Both the position numbers and the translations under genes were made by a program. Under the pieces are notes generated by a model, which worked only from the letters and a program-made list of their open reading frames with translations, ran no database searches and was not told the DNA's origin. A DNA stretch of 64,000 bases from Leptotrichia sp. oral taxon 218 (lineage in GTDB: Bacteria > Fusobacteriota > Fusobacteriia > Fusobacteriales > Leptotrichiaceae): the NCBI RefSeq assembly GCF_018128225.1, contig NZ_CP072377.1:2108001-2172000 (forward strand). The letters run 5' to 3'. Below, one piece after another: positions 50,824-60,221 of this stretch. Every line of letters starts with the position of its first letter. Within the stretch, counting starts at the first letter, position 1.

Positions 50824-52059
50824 ATGAACAACTTTGAAGAAAAATTAAATAAATATGCAGAAGTAATTGTAAAAATTGGAGCAAATGTTCAAAAAGGACA
50901 GAAAGTTTGGGTAAATTGTACGACTGATGCGTTGCCATTGGTTTACAAAGTTACAGAATTAGCTTATAAAGAGGGAGCGAGTGATGTTCATGTTAAATTG
51001 ACAGATGATAAAGTGTCGAGACTTCATGCTGAATACCAGTCGAAAGAAGATTATTCTCACATTCCTCAATGGGCGATTGACGAGAGAAATGATTATCTTG
51101 ATAATAATGTAGTGTTTATCCACATTTTAAGTAGTTCTCCAAATTTATTTGCAGGAATTGATCCAGAAAAATTAGGAGCATTGGCAAAAAATGCGGGAGA
51201 AGCCTACAAACATTACAGAACATGTATTATGACGGATGTAAATTCATGGACGATTGCAAGTTATCCTTCAGTAGATTGGGCAAAACTTGTATTCCCAGAC
51301 GAAACAGATACCGATGTTGCACAGGAAAAATTGCTTGATGCAATATTGAAAACTGTAAGAGTTGATAAAGCTGATCCAGTTAAGGCTTGGGAAGAACATA
51401 GAAATAATTTGAATGAAAAAGCTGAATTTTTGAATAGCAAAAATTTCGTGGCACTTCACTATACTTCTAAAGGAACTGATTTGACAGTTGGGCTTCCTAA
51501 AAATCATATTTGGGTGGCAGCTGGAAGTGTTAATGCGAAAGGAGCTGATTTCTTGCCTAATATGCCGACAGAGGAAGTGTTTACAGCTGGAGACCGAGAT
51601 CGTGTAGATGGTTATGTTTCTAATAAAAAACCACTTTCGTATCAAGGAAACATTATTGACAAATTCAAATTGACTTTTAAAGATGGAAAAGTTGTAGATT
51701 TTGAAGCAGAAGAAGGTTACGACATTTTGAAACAGTTGCTTGATACTGATGAAGGTTCGAGAAGAATAGGAGAAGTTGCTCTTGTGCCAAATGATTCGCC
51801 TATTTCAAATTCAGGATTTCTTTATTATCAAACATTATTTGACGAAAATGCCTCAAACCACTTAGCATTAGGTGCTGCATACCCGACTAATGTAAAAAAT
51901 GGAACAAAAATGACAGAAGAAGAATTAATAAAAGCTCATATTAATCAATCAATTTCACATGTCGATTTTATGATTGGTGATGCTGAAATGGATATTGACG
52001 GAATTTTGGAAGATGGAACTAGAGTTCCTGTATTTAGAAAAGGAAATTGGGCGTTTTAA
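50824..52059 (+). CDS. M29-family aminopeptidase
   Basis: 411 residues, similar to the AmpS/PepS/aminopeptidase II group. Conserved blocks are VYKVTELAYKEGASDVHVKL, LTVGLPKNHIWVAAG, FTAGDRDRVDGYVSNKKPLSY, EVALVPNDSPISNSGFLYYQ and the C-terminal HVDFMIGDAEMDIDG. The metal-binding Glu, His and Asp residues expected of the family occur in NMPTEEVFT, HLALG and HVDFMIG. It is a cytosolic dicobalt/zinc exopeptidase that trims N-terminal residues from peptides. It is 32 bases after galE with AAGGAAC before the start. Confidence 0.93.
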   Translation: MNNFEEKLNKYAEVIVKIGANVQKGQKVWVNCTTDALPLVYKVTELAYKEGASDVHVKLTDDKVSRLHAEYQSKEDYSHIPQWAIDERNDYLDNNVVFIHILSSSPNLFAGIDPEKLGALAKNAGEAYKHYRTCIMTDVNSWTIASYPSVDWAKLVFPDETDTDVAQEKLLDAILKTVRVDKADPVKAWEEHRNNLNEKAEFLNSKNFVALHYTSKGTDLTVGLPKNHIWVAAGSVNAKGADFLPNMPTEEVFTAGDRDRVDGYVSNKKPLSYQGNIIDKFKLTFKDGKVVDFEAEEGYDILKQLLDTDEGSRRIGEVALVPNDSPISNSGFLYYQTLFDENASNHLALGAAYPTNVKNGTKMTEEELIKAHINQSISHVDFMIGDAEMDIDGILEDGTRVPVFRKGNWAF

Positions 52060-52084
52060 ATTTTAAAATTTTGGAGATAATATT

Positions 52085-52368
52085 ATGAAATGCAATAGTT
52101 TGGAAGAAGTAAGAGAAAATATCGATAGTATAGATGATAAAATTATAAAATTAATTGCAGAGCGTTCAGATTATGTAAGACAGGCAGCAATTTTAAAAAG
52201 TCAAAAACAGATGTAAAAGCAGCTGATAGAGTAGAGAAAATAATAAAAAAGGTCAGGGAAAAGGCTAAAATTTATGATTGCAGTCCAGATGTTGTGGAAT
52301 TGATTTACAGGGATATGATAAATTATTTTATTGGTGAAGAAATGAAAACTTTTGAAAAAAATAAATAG
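52085..52368 (+). CDS. Chorismate mutase type II, split by a one-base frameshift
   Basis: A small AroQ-type helical chorismate mutase: LEEVRENIDSIDDKIIKLIAERSDYVRQAA then, in another frame, VKAADRVEKIIKKVREKAK and SPDVVELIYRDMINYFIGEEM. The first frame stops at 52216 after 43 residues. A run of five A at 52195-52199 needs one more to read ILKKSKTDVKAADR and join the two parts, giving about 94 residues, the normal length. The active-site Arg and Lys residues (VREN, VRQ, KK) are in place. It would convert chorismate to prephenate. It is the third gene of the galE-aminopeptidase group. Confidence 0.8.
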
Positions 52369-52376
52369 TTAATAAA

Positions 52377-52412
52377 AAAGAAACTGCTTTAAATTTAAGA
52401 GTTTCTTTTTTT
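52377..52412. terminator. Bidirectional terminator
   Basis: AAAGAAACT/AGTTTCTT stem, long T run right and A run left, between convergent chorismate mutase and glycosyltransferase genes. Confidence 0.85.
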
Positions 52413-52422
52413 TTATAAATTT

Positions 52423-53454
52423 TTATTTAAAATTATTTAACACATCTTCATAATATTTTTTATATTTTGCTCCAATAATTTTTAAATCTCTCTCACAAGC
52501 TACATTATGTGCATTTTTAATAATATCGTCCAAATTTTCAACTTTATTTTCCACAATATTTTTTATTTTTTTACAGAATTCTTCGTTATCCTTAGCTTTA
52601 AAACAACTTTTGCCGTCTTCAATCCAATCATTGTAAACGGGAATGTCCCTTACAACCAAAGGAAGTTCTGCTGAAAAAGTTTCAAGTACGACAATCCCTT
52701 CATTTTCTTCATAGGTTGTGAATAAAAATGCTTTTGCTGCACTAAAAGCACCAATTAAGATGTCTTTTTCTACATATCCTGGAAAAATCAAATTTTTGGG
52801 CGGATTTTCAATTATATCTTGAATTCTTTTTGGAAGCATTGATTTTACACTTGACGAGCCAAACCATAAAAACTGATAATCGCTGCATTTATTTACAATT
52901 TCTACAAAATCTCTTATTCCTTTTCGCTCAAAAGGGAGTCCTGCTGTGATTATAAGCGGTTTTTTTATGTCATAAATATTTTTATATTCGTCTAAAAATT
53001 TTTTCTTTAATTCTTCACTTTTTTTAAATTTTTTTGTATTTACACCATTTGAAATAACTCTTATTTCTTTGTCTTCTTCCAAATATTTAGACTTTATCAA
53101 ATTTTTGGTATATTCTGACGGAGAAATTAAATAATCGGCAGCATTGTATAATTTTTTTGCCCAAAATTTTATTATTGGCGACAGAAAATAACTACCTTTT
53201 ATACTTCCACGAAAATCTTCATAAGTTGTATGAGTATGAAAAATAACAGGTTTATTTAATTTTTTTGCTTCTTTTAACATCTCATAAGACTTTATTCCAA
53301 TTGTATTTATATGAACTAAATCATAGCTATCCTCTTTATTTAATGTAACTTCGACATCATTTTCTCCAAGGGCTTCTATCTGATGATTTAGGGCTTGCCC
53401 AACGCCTGATTTGCTGAATGAATTTTTCCCCTCTGAATAAAGTAAAACTTTCAC
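52423..53454 (-). CDS. GT4 glycosyltransferase, LafB/CpoA-like
   Basis: 343 residues from the GTG at 53454 (MKVLLYSEGKNSFSKSGVGQ), ten bases after GAGGAG; an ATG at 53463 abuts that site. The opening matches the CpoA/LafB group, which in Firmicutes adds galactose to glucosyl-diacylglycerol. C-terminal GT-B features are present: VISNGVNTKKF, ITAGLPFERKG and EENEGIVVLETFSAELP with the Ex7E pattern. It overlaps the preceding GT4 gene and almost certainly works with it on a diglycosyl membrane lipid. Substrate assignment is by family resemblance. Confidence 0.82.
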   Translation of the reverse strand: MKVLLYSEGKNSFSKSGVGQALNHQIEALGENDVEVTLNKEDSYDLVHINTIGIKSYEMLKEAKKLNKPVIFHTHTTYEDFRGSIKGSYFLSPIIKFWAKKLYNAADYLISPSEYTKNLIKSKYLEEDKEIRVISNGVNTKKFKKSEELKKKFLDEYKNIYDIKKPLIITAGLPFERKGIRDFVEIVNKCSDYQFLWFGSSSVKSMLPKRIQDIIENPPKNLIFPGYVEKDILIGAFSAAKAFLFTTYEENEGIVVLETFSAELPLVVRDIPVYNDWIEDGKSCFKAKDNEEFCKKIKNIVENKVENLDDIIKNAHNVACERDLKIIGAKYKKYYEDVLNNFK

Positions 53455-54618
53455 TACTATCATACTCCTCTATCGTTTTTTTATAAAGTGCTTCCACACG
53501 GTTTCCAAAATTTTCGGCTGTATAATCCATAGAAACTGTAAAAGCTTTTTCTATCATTTTTTTTCTAAATTCTGTATCTTCTTTTAATTTTTTTATATTT
53601 TTAATAAATTCTTCTTCATTTCTGTAAACAAGCCCAGCTTCGTTTTCCACAAGTAAATCTTCCAAATTTAAGTCGTATCTTGCATTGACAGGTACTTTTG
53701 CTACCATAGCTTCGACAAATGTAAGTCCTTGCGTTTCTGAAATACTCGCATTTAAAAAAACTTCTCCAATTTGATAATAAATCGCAACTTTTTCATGCGG
53801 AACCTCTCCCACGAAAATAACTCTGTCTAAAATTCCAAGTTTTTTAGCTTGTTCTTTTAACTTATCGCCTGTATCTCCGTAACTTTTTCCAACAATCATA
53901 AATTTACATTTTGGATCGGCAATTTTAGAAAACATGTCGATTAGCACATCAATACTTTTTTCTTGCGCCACTCTTCCGACATAGACACACAAAAAGTCGT
54001 CTTTTTCAACTCCAAAACTTTCTCTTATAAATTCTCTGTCTTCATCAGTGTAATTTTCACGATAAAATTTATCGACATAAATTCCAGTTGGAATTATATT
54101 TGGCTCTTTTTTTATTCCATAAGATTTAAGTATTACAGCAACTTTTCTTGTAGGAACAATTAACTCGTTACATCTTTCACAGTAAAATTTACTTATCGCA
54201 GCTGCCACTTTTTTTCGTTGATTTTTTAAGTGATTTCCAAAATGTAATGTCCGTAATATTCATACAAGGTGTGATAAGTGTGAATTAATGGAATTTCAAG
54301 TTTTGTTGCAACAAATCTTGCAAATGTTCCAACTCCCCATTCTGTTTGGCAATGAATTACATCAAGATCCAATTTGCTTATTTTTTTTATAATCTTTGCA
54401 GAATAGACAAGTCCTAATCTATATTGTGGCGCAGGTTTAAACTCTATGCTTGGAATTCTTAAAACATTGGGTTCAACTTCTTTTGCCTCGGGATCAGTTG
54501 TCGTTATGATATAAACTTTATGTCCTTTTTTTCTAAGCTCTTTTTCAAGAGTTGTAATTGAGCTTACAACTCCGTTCACTTGCGGTCTGTATGTATCAGT
54601 AAATATACCTACTCTCAT
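53357..54618 (-). CDS. GT4 glycosyltransferase, LafA/monoglucosyl-DAG-synthase-like, frameshifted
   Basis: The N-terminal frame runs 54618 to 54226 (MRVGIFTDTYRPQVNGVVSS ... YEYYGHYILEIT stop) and the rest 54208 to 53357. With one more T at the T4 run (plus-strand A4, 54239-54242), the sequence reads YYGHYIFGNHLKNQRKKVAAAISKF and becomes one GT-B enzyme. C-terminal motifs are IPTGIYVDKF, VGRVAQEKSID and ISETQGLTFVEAMVAK (Ex7E). The family makes alpha-glucosyl-diacylglycerol. The annotated 3' end overlaps the next gene by 98 bases; one more base in the homopolymer at 53476-53482 would instead end it at an ATGA overlap. Confidence 0.82.
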
Positions 54619-54658
54619 AAACTTTACTCCTTTTATTTTTTATTTTTTAAATAAAAAT

Positions 54659-55528
54659 TTAAAATTCTTCCAAGAAAAATTTCCCTATTTTTCCCATTCG
54701 ATAATCCTTTAAAAGTCGTTTAGAAACAATGCTGTAATCGTGTTCATCAGCTTTTGAAATTCCAAGCCTAGTTTCCAAAATACCCAAAATTTCGTGATTT
54801 TCCATCTCATAAATATTAGTATTTTCAAAATATTTTTCCAAATTATACGACTTTATCAAATTTTCAATTTTATTTAATTTTTTTAATTTTTCCAAAAATT
54901 TTAATGTAACTTGCTCTATTGGAAGCACATTATCTTTAATTGAACCAGTAATTGCAAGATTATAAGCCACATTTTCGTCTTCAAATTTTGGCCACAAAAC
55001 TCCTGGCGTATCCAAAAGTTCCAATTTTTCATCAATTCTTATCCATTGTTTTCCACGAGTAAAACCTGGAGTATTTCCGACACGAGCTTTGTTTTTGTTT
55101 ACAAATTTATTTATAAATCGTGATTTTCCGACATTTGGAATTCCAACTATCATTGCTCGAACGACAGTTTTTCTAAGTCCCTTTTTTTTCATCTTTTCAA
55201 GTTTAGCTTCATAAATTTTATTAATAATTTTTCTCAGTTCGCCAAAATTTGTCCCTTTTTCGCAGCTCAAAGCTACAAAATATTCTGAAAGGTCATTAGA
55301 AATAAAATAGTTTTCCCACTTTTTTAATTCTTTTGTGTCAATCAAATCGACTTTGTTTAAAATAATAATCTTTTCTTTATTTTTGGCAAGTTTTGAAATA
55401 TCAGGATTTTTACTTGCAATAGGAATTCTAGCATCTAAAATTTCTATCACGATATCAACCAATTTAAGATTTTCAACTATCAAATCTTTTGTTTTTTTCA
55501 TATGTCCTGGATACCAGTTTATATTCAT
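54659..55528 (-). CDS. rbgA: Ribosome biogenesis GTPase RbgA/YlqF
   Basis: 289 residues from the ATG at 55528 after GGAG. It is a circularly permuted GTPase: INWYPGHMKKTKDLI at the start, G4 motif LNKVDL near residue 58, then G1 GIPNVGKSRFINKF near residue 129 and G3 DTPGVLWP. The permuted order is diagnostic. It acts in late 50S assembly at the L6/L16 region. It lies downstream of rsmI in the same direction but 138 bases away. Confidence 0.94.
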   Translation of the reverse strand: MNINWYPGHMKKTKDLIVENLKLVDIVIEILDARIPIASKNPDISKLAKNKEKIIILNKVDLIDTKELKKWENYFISNDLSEYFVALSCEKGTNFGELRKIINKIYEAKLEKMKKKGLRKTVVRAMIVGIPNVGKSRFINKFVNKNKARVGNTPGFTRGKQWIRIDEKLELLDTPGVLWPKFEDENVAYNLAITGSIKDNVLPIEQVTLKFLEKLKKLNKIENLIKSYNLEKYFENTNIYEMENHEILGILETRLGISKADEHDYSIVSKRLLKDYRMGKIGKFFLEEF

Positions 55529-55665
55529 TTTTTTCTCCAATTTTTAAATTTATATAATAAAATTATTTAAAGTAAAATAAATAATTTTATTATATACTCA
55601 AAAGCAGATTTGAGCATATATGAAAAAGTAAAATGCAAAAAAATTTTAAAATTTGTATTTAATTT

Positions 55666-56361
55666 TTATTTATCTTTATTTTTAAAATAAATTCCGTCGT
55701 CGTTAATTGCTCGAATAAACAAGACAATTTCACCTTTTATTGGCTTTTCTTCTAATTTTTCAATAATTTGTGAAACATTTCCTCTAATAATTTCTTCATA
55801 AATTTTTGTAAGCTCTCTCGTTATGACAACATATCTTTCACCTAAATATTCTCTAACATCTTTTAATGTCTTTAAAATCCTATTTGGTGATTCCAAAATG
55901 ACAATTGTCCGCTCTTCATCTTTTAATTTATTAAAAAGTGTCTGTCTTCCCTTTTTTTTCGGCAAAAATCCTTCATAAGCCATTCTTCTCATATCAAGGC
56001 CTGAAATACTTGCTCCTGTCACAATTGAAGAAGCTCCTGGAATTCCCACAACTTTTAAGTCATTTTTTAAAATTTCATTTACTAACTCAAAACCAGGGTC
56101 TGAAATGCAAGGAGTTCCAGCATCAGTAACTAATGCAATATTTTTATTGTCTTTTAATAAATTTATTACATTTTGAATTTGGTGTAACTTATTGTGTTCA
56201 TGATATTGGTACACCGTTTTTTCTATTTCATAATGTGAAAGCAGTCTTTTTGTAACTCTCGTATCTTCAGCAAAGATATAATCGACTTCTTCTAACACTT
56301 TTTTAGCTCGAAAAGTCAAATCTTCTAAATTTCCAATTGGTGTACCAACAACATAAAACAT
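55666..56361 (-). CDS. rsmI: 16S rRNA (cytidine-1402-2'-O)-methyltransferase
   Basis: 231 residues, a tetrapyrrole-methylase-fold SAM enzyme. Motifs: VGTPIGNLEDLTFRA near the start, AEDTRVTKRLLSH, and VTDAGTPCISDPGFELV, then PGASSIVTGASISGLD. Family members are usually about 275 residues; this one ends soon after KPIKGEIVLFI, so it lacks the C-terminal helical extension. It methylates C1402 in the ribosomal P site. GGAAG precedes the start. Confidence 0.93.
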   Translation of the reverse strand: MFYVVGTPIGNLEDLTFRAKKVLEEVDYIFAEDTRVTKRLLSHYEIEKTVYQYHEHNKLHQIQNVINLLKDNKNIALVTDAGTPCISDPGFELVNEILKNDLKVVGIPGASSIVTGASISGLDMRRMAYEGFLPKKKGRQTLFNKLKDEERTIVILESPNRILKTLKDVREYLGERYVVITRELTKIYEEIIRGNVSQIIEKLEEKPIKGEIVLFIRAINDDGIYFKNKDK

Positions 56362-56453
56362 AATTTTTACTTCCTTTTTTTGTTTTTTTTTCTTTTTTAT
56401 TTTATTTATTTTTTTTAATATTTAATTTTTTCTTTTGTTTTTTTTAAATTTTT

Positions 56454-57755
56454 TTATTTTTTAATTTTTTTATTCATTTCTTCAATTGCTCTTTTTAATT
56501 GAACATCTCCAGCTGAAATTATTTTTTTAGCTTCAGCGTCACCTTTGTCTTTTTTAATTATTTCTTCGATTTCTTTTTCACGATTTTTTTTCGCCTGTTC
56601 ACTTTCGTTTGTGTAACCTTTTAGTGTAAGCAATTCTTCCATATCAATTTTTATATCAGGTTCAATTCCTTTTTCGTGAATGTAATTTCCTTTAGGTGTG
56701 AAATATTGAGCAATAGTAAGTTTTATCGCATCGTTTGTTGCTGGAAGCGGTATAACTTGTTGCACAATTCCTTTTCCAAAAGTTTTATCTCCAACAATTG
56801 TAGCTCGTTTGTAATCTTTTAGCGCACCTGTAACAATTTCTGAAGCAGAAGCACTATTTTTATTTGTAAGTACAATTAGTGGAAAATCTCCTAAATAGTT
56901 TAGTGTTCTGTTGTAATTCTTTTGAGAACCATTTTTATCTTTTAGATATACAATTAAGTTTTCTTTTACAAAAAGTGAAGTAATATCTTGAGCTTCAGTC
57001 AAACTTCCACCTGGATTAGATCTCAAGTCAAAAATTAAACCTTTCATTCCTTGACTTTGTAAGTTTTTGATAGCTTTTTCAACTTCGTGTCCAACATTGT
57101 TTCCAAATCTAATTAAACTTACATAACCGATTTTGTTGTCAAGCATTTTACTCTCAACCATTTCAAGTTTAATTTTAGATCTTGTCATAGTAACTTTAAA
57201 TGGCTCTTTTTTTCCAGCTCTTGTCACTTCAACTTCGACTTTTGAATTTTCTTTTCCTTTTAGTAATTTCACTGTTTCATTTGCAGTCAGTGGCAAAATA
57301 TCTTTTCCGTCAACTTTTGTAATTTTATCTTTTGGTTTTATTCCAACTTTTTCAGCTGGACTTCCGATAAATGGATCCAAAACTTCTAGTGCTTCTCCTT
57401 TTTTCTTGCTGATGGTCATTCCAACCCCAACATATTCTCCATCCATATCTTCAGAAAAATCTTTTAAGTCATCAGACGACAGATATTCAGAATAAGGATC
57501 GTTTAATTTTCCGATAATTCCAGCAACTGCTCCTTCATAAAGGTCTTTTTTACTAGGTGTAGCTTCTTTTCCAACAAATCTTTTTTCGACAATGTTAATA
57601 ACATCCACAATTCTGTTAAGTTCTGTCTGATCTTTTGCAATACTTGCGTCATTTGATCTATCAATTTGACCTGTTTTAATCGCAGTGGCAGCAGCTAGCG
57701 GTAAACTTACAAGTGCCACTCCAAGAACAACTTTTAATATTTTATTTTTTTTCAT
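56454..57755 (-). CDS. ctpA: Carboxy-terminal processing protease (S41)
   Basis: 433 residues. An N-terminal hydrophobic signal or anchor (KILKVVLGVALVSLPLAAATA) leads to a PDZ domain at about residues 95-180 (GVGMTISKKKG ... GIKPKDKITKVDGKDI). The S41 catalytic Ser lies in TNKNSASASEIVTG and the Lys in VGDKTFGKGIVQQ, both intact. It cleaves C-terminal tails of periplasmic or envelope proteins. A Lys/Glu-rich tail ends the protein. AGGAGG precedes the start. Confidence 0.94.
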   Translation of the reverse strand: MKKNKILKVVLGVALVSLPLAAATAIKTGQIDRSNDASIAKDQTELNRIVDVINIVEKRFVGKEATPSKKDLYEGAVAGIIGKLNDPYSEYLSSDDLKDFSEDMDGEYVGVGMTISKKKGEALEVLDPFIGSPAEKVGIKPKDKITKVDGKDILPLTANETVKLLKGKENSKVEVEVTRAGKKEPFKVTMTRSKIKLEMVESKMLDNKIGYVSLIRFGNNVGHEVEKAIKNLQSQGMKGLIFDLRSNPGGSLTEAQDITSLFVKENLIVYLKDKNGSQKNYNRTLNYLGDFPLIVLTNKNSASASEIVTGALKDYKRATIVGDKTFGKGIVQQVIPLPATNDAIKLTIAQYFTPKGNYIHEKGIEPDIKIDMEELLTLKGYTNESEQAKKNREKEIEEIIKKDKGDAEAKKIISAGDVQLKRAIEEMNKKIKK

Positions 57756-57799
57756 TTTTCCTCCTAAAATTTTTTATATAAAAAAATAAATTTTATAAA

Positions 57800-58549
57800 C
57801 TAGTTAATTATTTTTAAATTTTTTAAATAAATCAAAAATTCTTTATTTCCTTTTGTCCCTTTTATTGGTGAATCTTTAACTCCAACCAATGAGTATCCGC
57901 ATTCTTTAGAAAAAGAAATTATTTTTTTTATTGCTTCGTCGTGATATTCTTCGTTTTCCACAACGCCGTTTTTTCCAATTTTCTCTCTTCCCACTTCAAA
58001 TTGCGGTTTTATAAGCATAATAATTTTTCCATTTTCTGAAAGAAATTTTTTGAAATATGGTATGACTTTTGTAAGAGAAATAAAAGACACATCAATCACG
58101 ATAAAATCGACTTTTTTACCTTTTAAATCGCTTTCTTTTAAATCTTTTATGTGCATCTCTTCCATTGAGACAACTTTTTCGTTATTTCTTAATTTCCAAT
58201 CCAGCTGATTTTTTCCAACATCCACGCTAAATACCAGTTTTGCACCATTTTGCAAAGAGCAGTCGGTAAATCCGCCAGTTGAAGCTCCAATGTCCAAAAC
58301 AAGTTTGTCCTTAAAGTCCAAATTCCATATTTTTATAGCTTTTTCTAATTTCAATCCGCCACGGCTTACATATTTTAGTTTGTCTTTAATTCTTATATTT
58401 AATTCATCCGTATCTTTGAACATCGTCCCAGCTTTTGTCACGCTTTGTTCATTGACAATGACATTTCCTGCCATAATTTCTCTTTTGGCTTTTTCTCTTG
58501 TTTCAAAAAAATTTTTCTCAACAAGTAATAAATCCAGTCTTTTCTTCAT
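57800..58549 (-). CDS. tlyA: TlyA-family rRNA 2'-O-methyltransferase
   Basis: 249 residues. An S4 RNA-binding domain covers residues 1-60 (KKRLDLLLVEKNFFETREKA, NVIVNEQSVTKAG). A FtsJ-like methyltransferase follows with motif I DIGASTGGFTDCSLQNGA, then VIDVSFISL and IKPQFEVG. Known members 2'-O-methylate cytidines of 16S and 23S rRNA and affect capreomycin sensitivity; hemolysin annotations of the family are historical. It is 45 bases upstream of ctpA in the same direction. Confidence 0.92.
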   Translation of the reverse strand: MKKRLDLLLVEKNFFETREKAKREIMAGNVIVNEQSVTKAGTMFKDTDELNIRIKDKLKYVSRGGLKLEKAIKIWNLDFKDKLVLDIGASTGGFTDCSLQNGAKLVFSVDVGKNQLDWKLRNNEKVVSMEEMHIKDLKESDLKGKKVDFIVIDVSFISLTKVIPYFKKFLSENGKIIMLIKPQFEVGREKIGKNGVVENEEYHDEAIKKIISFSKECGYSLVGVKDSPIKGTKGNKEFLIYLKNLKIIN

Positions 58550-58851
58550 TTTTATCCCTTTTGTAAAATTGTTTTGCTAAAAATAAAATATTTGAATTAG
58601 TAATCATTATATAATAAAATATTTTCCTTAATTTTTTATTTATTTTATATTATTGTAAAATTATTAAAAATGCAACAAATTTTGTAAAAATGATCAAAAA
58701 AAATATTTTAAAATTTCTAGCTAATTAAAGCATTATAACATATTTTTATATATTTTTGAAGTTTTTTGAAAAAATTTGAATTAAATAAAAAAAATTGTTA
58801 TAATTAAAAAAAGAAAAATATTTATAAGATATTAGAAATTTAGGAGGAAAA
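58550..58851. other. Divergent intergenic region tlyA-glmU
   Basis: About 300 bases, extremely AT-rich, with the glmU promoter at its right end. No gene, repeat or structured RNA is visible. Confidence 0.65.
58776..58804 (+). promoter_or_regulatory. glmU promoter
   Basis: TTGAAT (58776-58781), 17-base spacer, TATAAT (58799-58804), about 48 bases before the start. Confidence 0.78.
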
Positions 58852-60186
58852 ATGTTATCAGTTATTTTGGCAGCTGGAAAAGGGACAAGAATGAAGTCTT
58901 CGATTCCAAAAGTTTTGCACAAAGTAAACGGAAAACCAATGTTAAAATTGGTTACCGAAGTCATTGAAAATGCAGGGATTACAAAAAATATTTTCATTCT
59001 GGGTCACAAAAAAGAAGTTGTACTAAAAGAAATGAAAGATATAGAATATGTAACTCAAGAAGAACAGCTTGGAACAGGACATGCGATTTTAATAGCGAAA
59101 GATAAAATCGAAAAATATAAAGAAGATGTTTTAATAACTTGTGGTGATACGCCACTGTTAAAAGAAGAAACGCTAAAAAATTTAAAAAAAGTATTTGAAG
59201 AAAAAAATTTGGACTGCGTTGTTCTTTCATGTAAAGTAAAAAATCCATTTGGATACGGAAGAATTATTAAAGAAAATGGAAAAATTGCAAATATTGTGGA
59301 AGAAAAAGAAGCTACAAATGAAGAAAAATTAATAGACGAAATAAACACAGGAGTCTATATTTTCAAATATGAAAGTCTAATTTATGCAATACAAAAAATT
59401 GATAATAATAATTCCAAAGGTGAATATTATTTGACAGATGCTATAAAAATCTTGACAAGTGAAAACTACAATGTGGATAGTTTTATAATTGATGACGAAA
59501 GTGAAATTTTAGGAGTAAATTCAAAAGTTCAACTTGCACAGGCAAATGAAATTTTAAAAATGAGAAAAAATATTGAGTTGATGGATAACGGAGTAATTTT
59601 AATTGATCCAAAAACAACATATATAGAACAAGAAGTACAAATAGGCGAAGATACTGTAATTTATCCGAATGTTGTAATTCAAGGAAATACAAAAATTGGA
59701 AAAAATTGTGAAATTTTGTCAAATACAAGAATTGAAAACTCTTCAATTGGAGATAATGTGAGAATAGAAAGTTCGGTTATCGAGAGTGCAGTAGTTGAAA
59801 AAAGTGCAACAATTGGTCCTTTTGCACATCTAAGACCAAAAGCGCATTTAAAAGAAACAGTTCATGTCGGAAATTTTGTTGAAATTAAAAATGCGACACT
59901 TGAAAAAGGAGTAAAATCTGGACATTTAACTTATATCGGAGATGCACAAGTCGGAGAAGATACAAATATTGGCGCAGGAACAATAACTTGCAATTATGAT
60001 GGAAAAAATAAACATAAGACAATTATTGGAAGTGGTTCATTTATTGGAAGTAATTCGATAATTGTAGCACCTGTTACAATGGGAAATGAGGTATTCACAG
60101 CAGCAGGTTCGGTAATTACAAAAGATGTTCCAAATAAAATGTTGGCGTTTGGAAGAGCAAGACAAGTAAATAAAGAAAAAAAATAA
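58852..60186 (+). CDS. glmU: Bifunctional GlmU (UDP-GlcNAc synthesis)
   Basis: 444 residues. The uridylyltransferase half has LAAGKGTRMKSSIPKVLHKV near the N-terminus, EQLGTGHA and TCGDTPLL. From about residue 245 it becomes a left-handed beta-helix of hexapeptide repeats (IGEDTVIYPNVVIQG, IGDNVRIESSVIE), with the acetyltransferase His in PFAHLRPKAHLKETVHVGNF and NYDGKNKHKT. Makes UDP-N-acetylglucosamine for peptidoglycan and outer-membrane glycolipid. AGGAGG precedes the start. It is followed by prs after 35 bases. Confidence 0.96.
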   Translation: MLSVILAAGKGTRMKSSIPKVLHKVNGKPMLKLVTEVIENAGITKNIFILGHKKEVVLKEMKDIEYVTQEEQLGTGHAILIAKDKIEKYKEDVLITCGDTPLLKEETLKNLKKVFEEKNLDCVVLSCKVKNPFGYGRIIKENGKIANIVEEKEATNEEKLIDEINTGVYIFKYESLIYAIQKIDNNNSKGEYYLTDAIKILTSENYNVDSFIIDDESEILGVNSKVQLAQANEILKMRKNIELMDNGVILIDPKTTYIEQEVQIGEDTVIYPNVVIQGNTKIGKNCEILSNTRIENSSIGDNVRIESSVIESAVVEKSATIGPFAHLRPKAHLKETVHVGNFVEIKNATLEKGVKSGHLTYIGDAQVGEDTNIGAGTITCNYDGKNKHKTIIGSGSFIGSNSIIVAPVTMGNEVFTAAGSVITKDVPNKMLAFGRARQVNKEKK

Positions 60187-60221
60187 TTTTATAGCAAAAA
60201 AAAAGAAAGAAGGAGAAAAAA

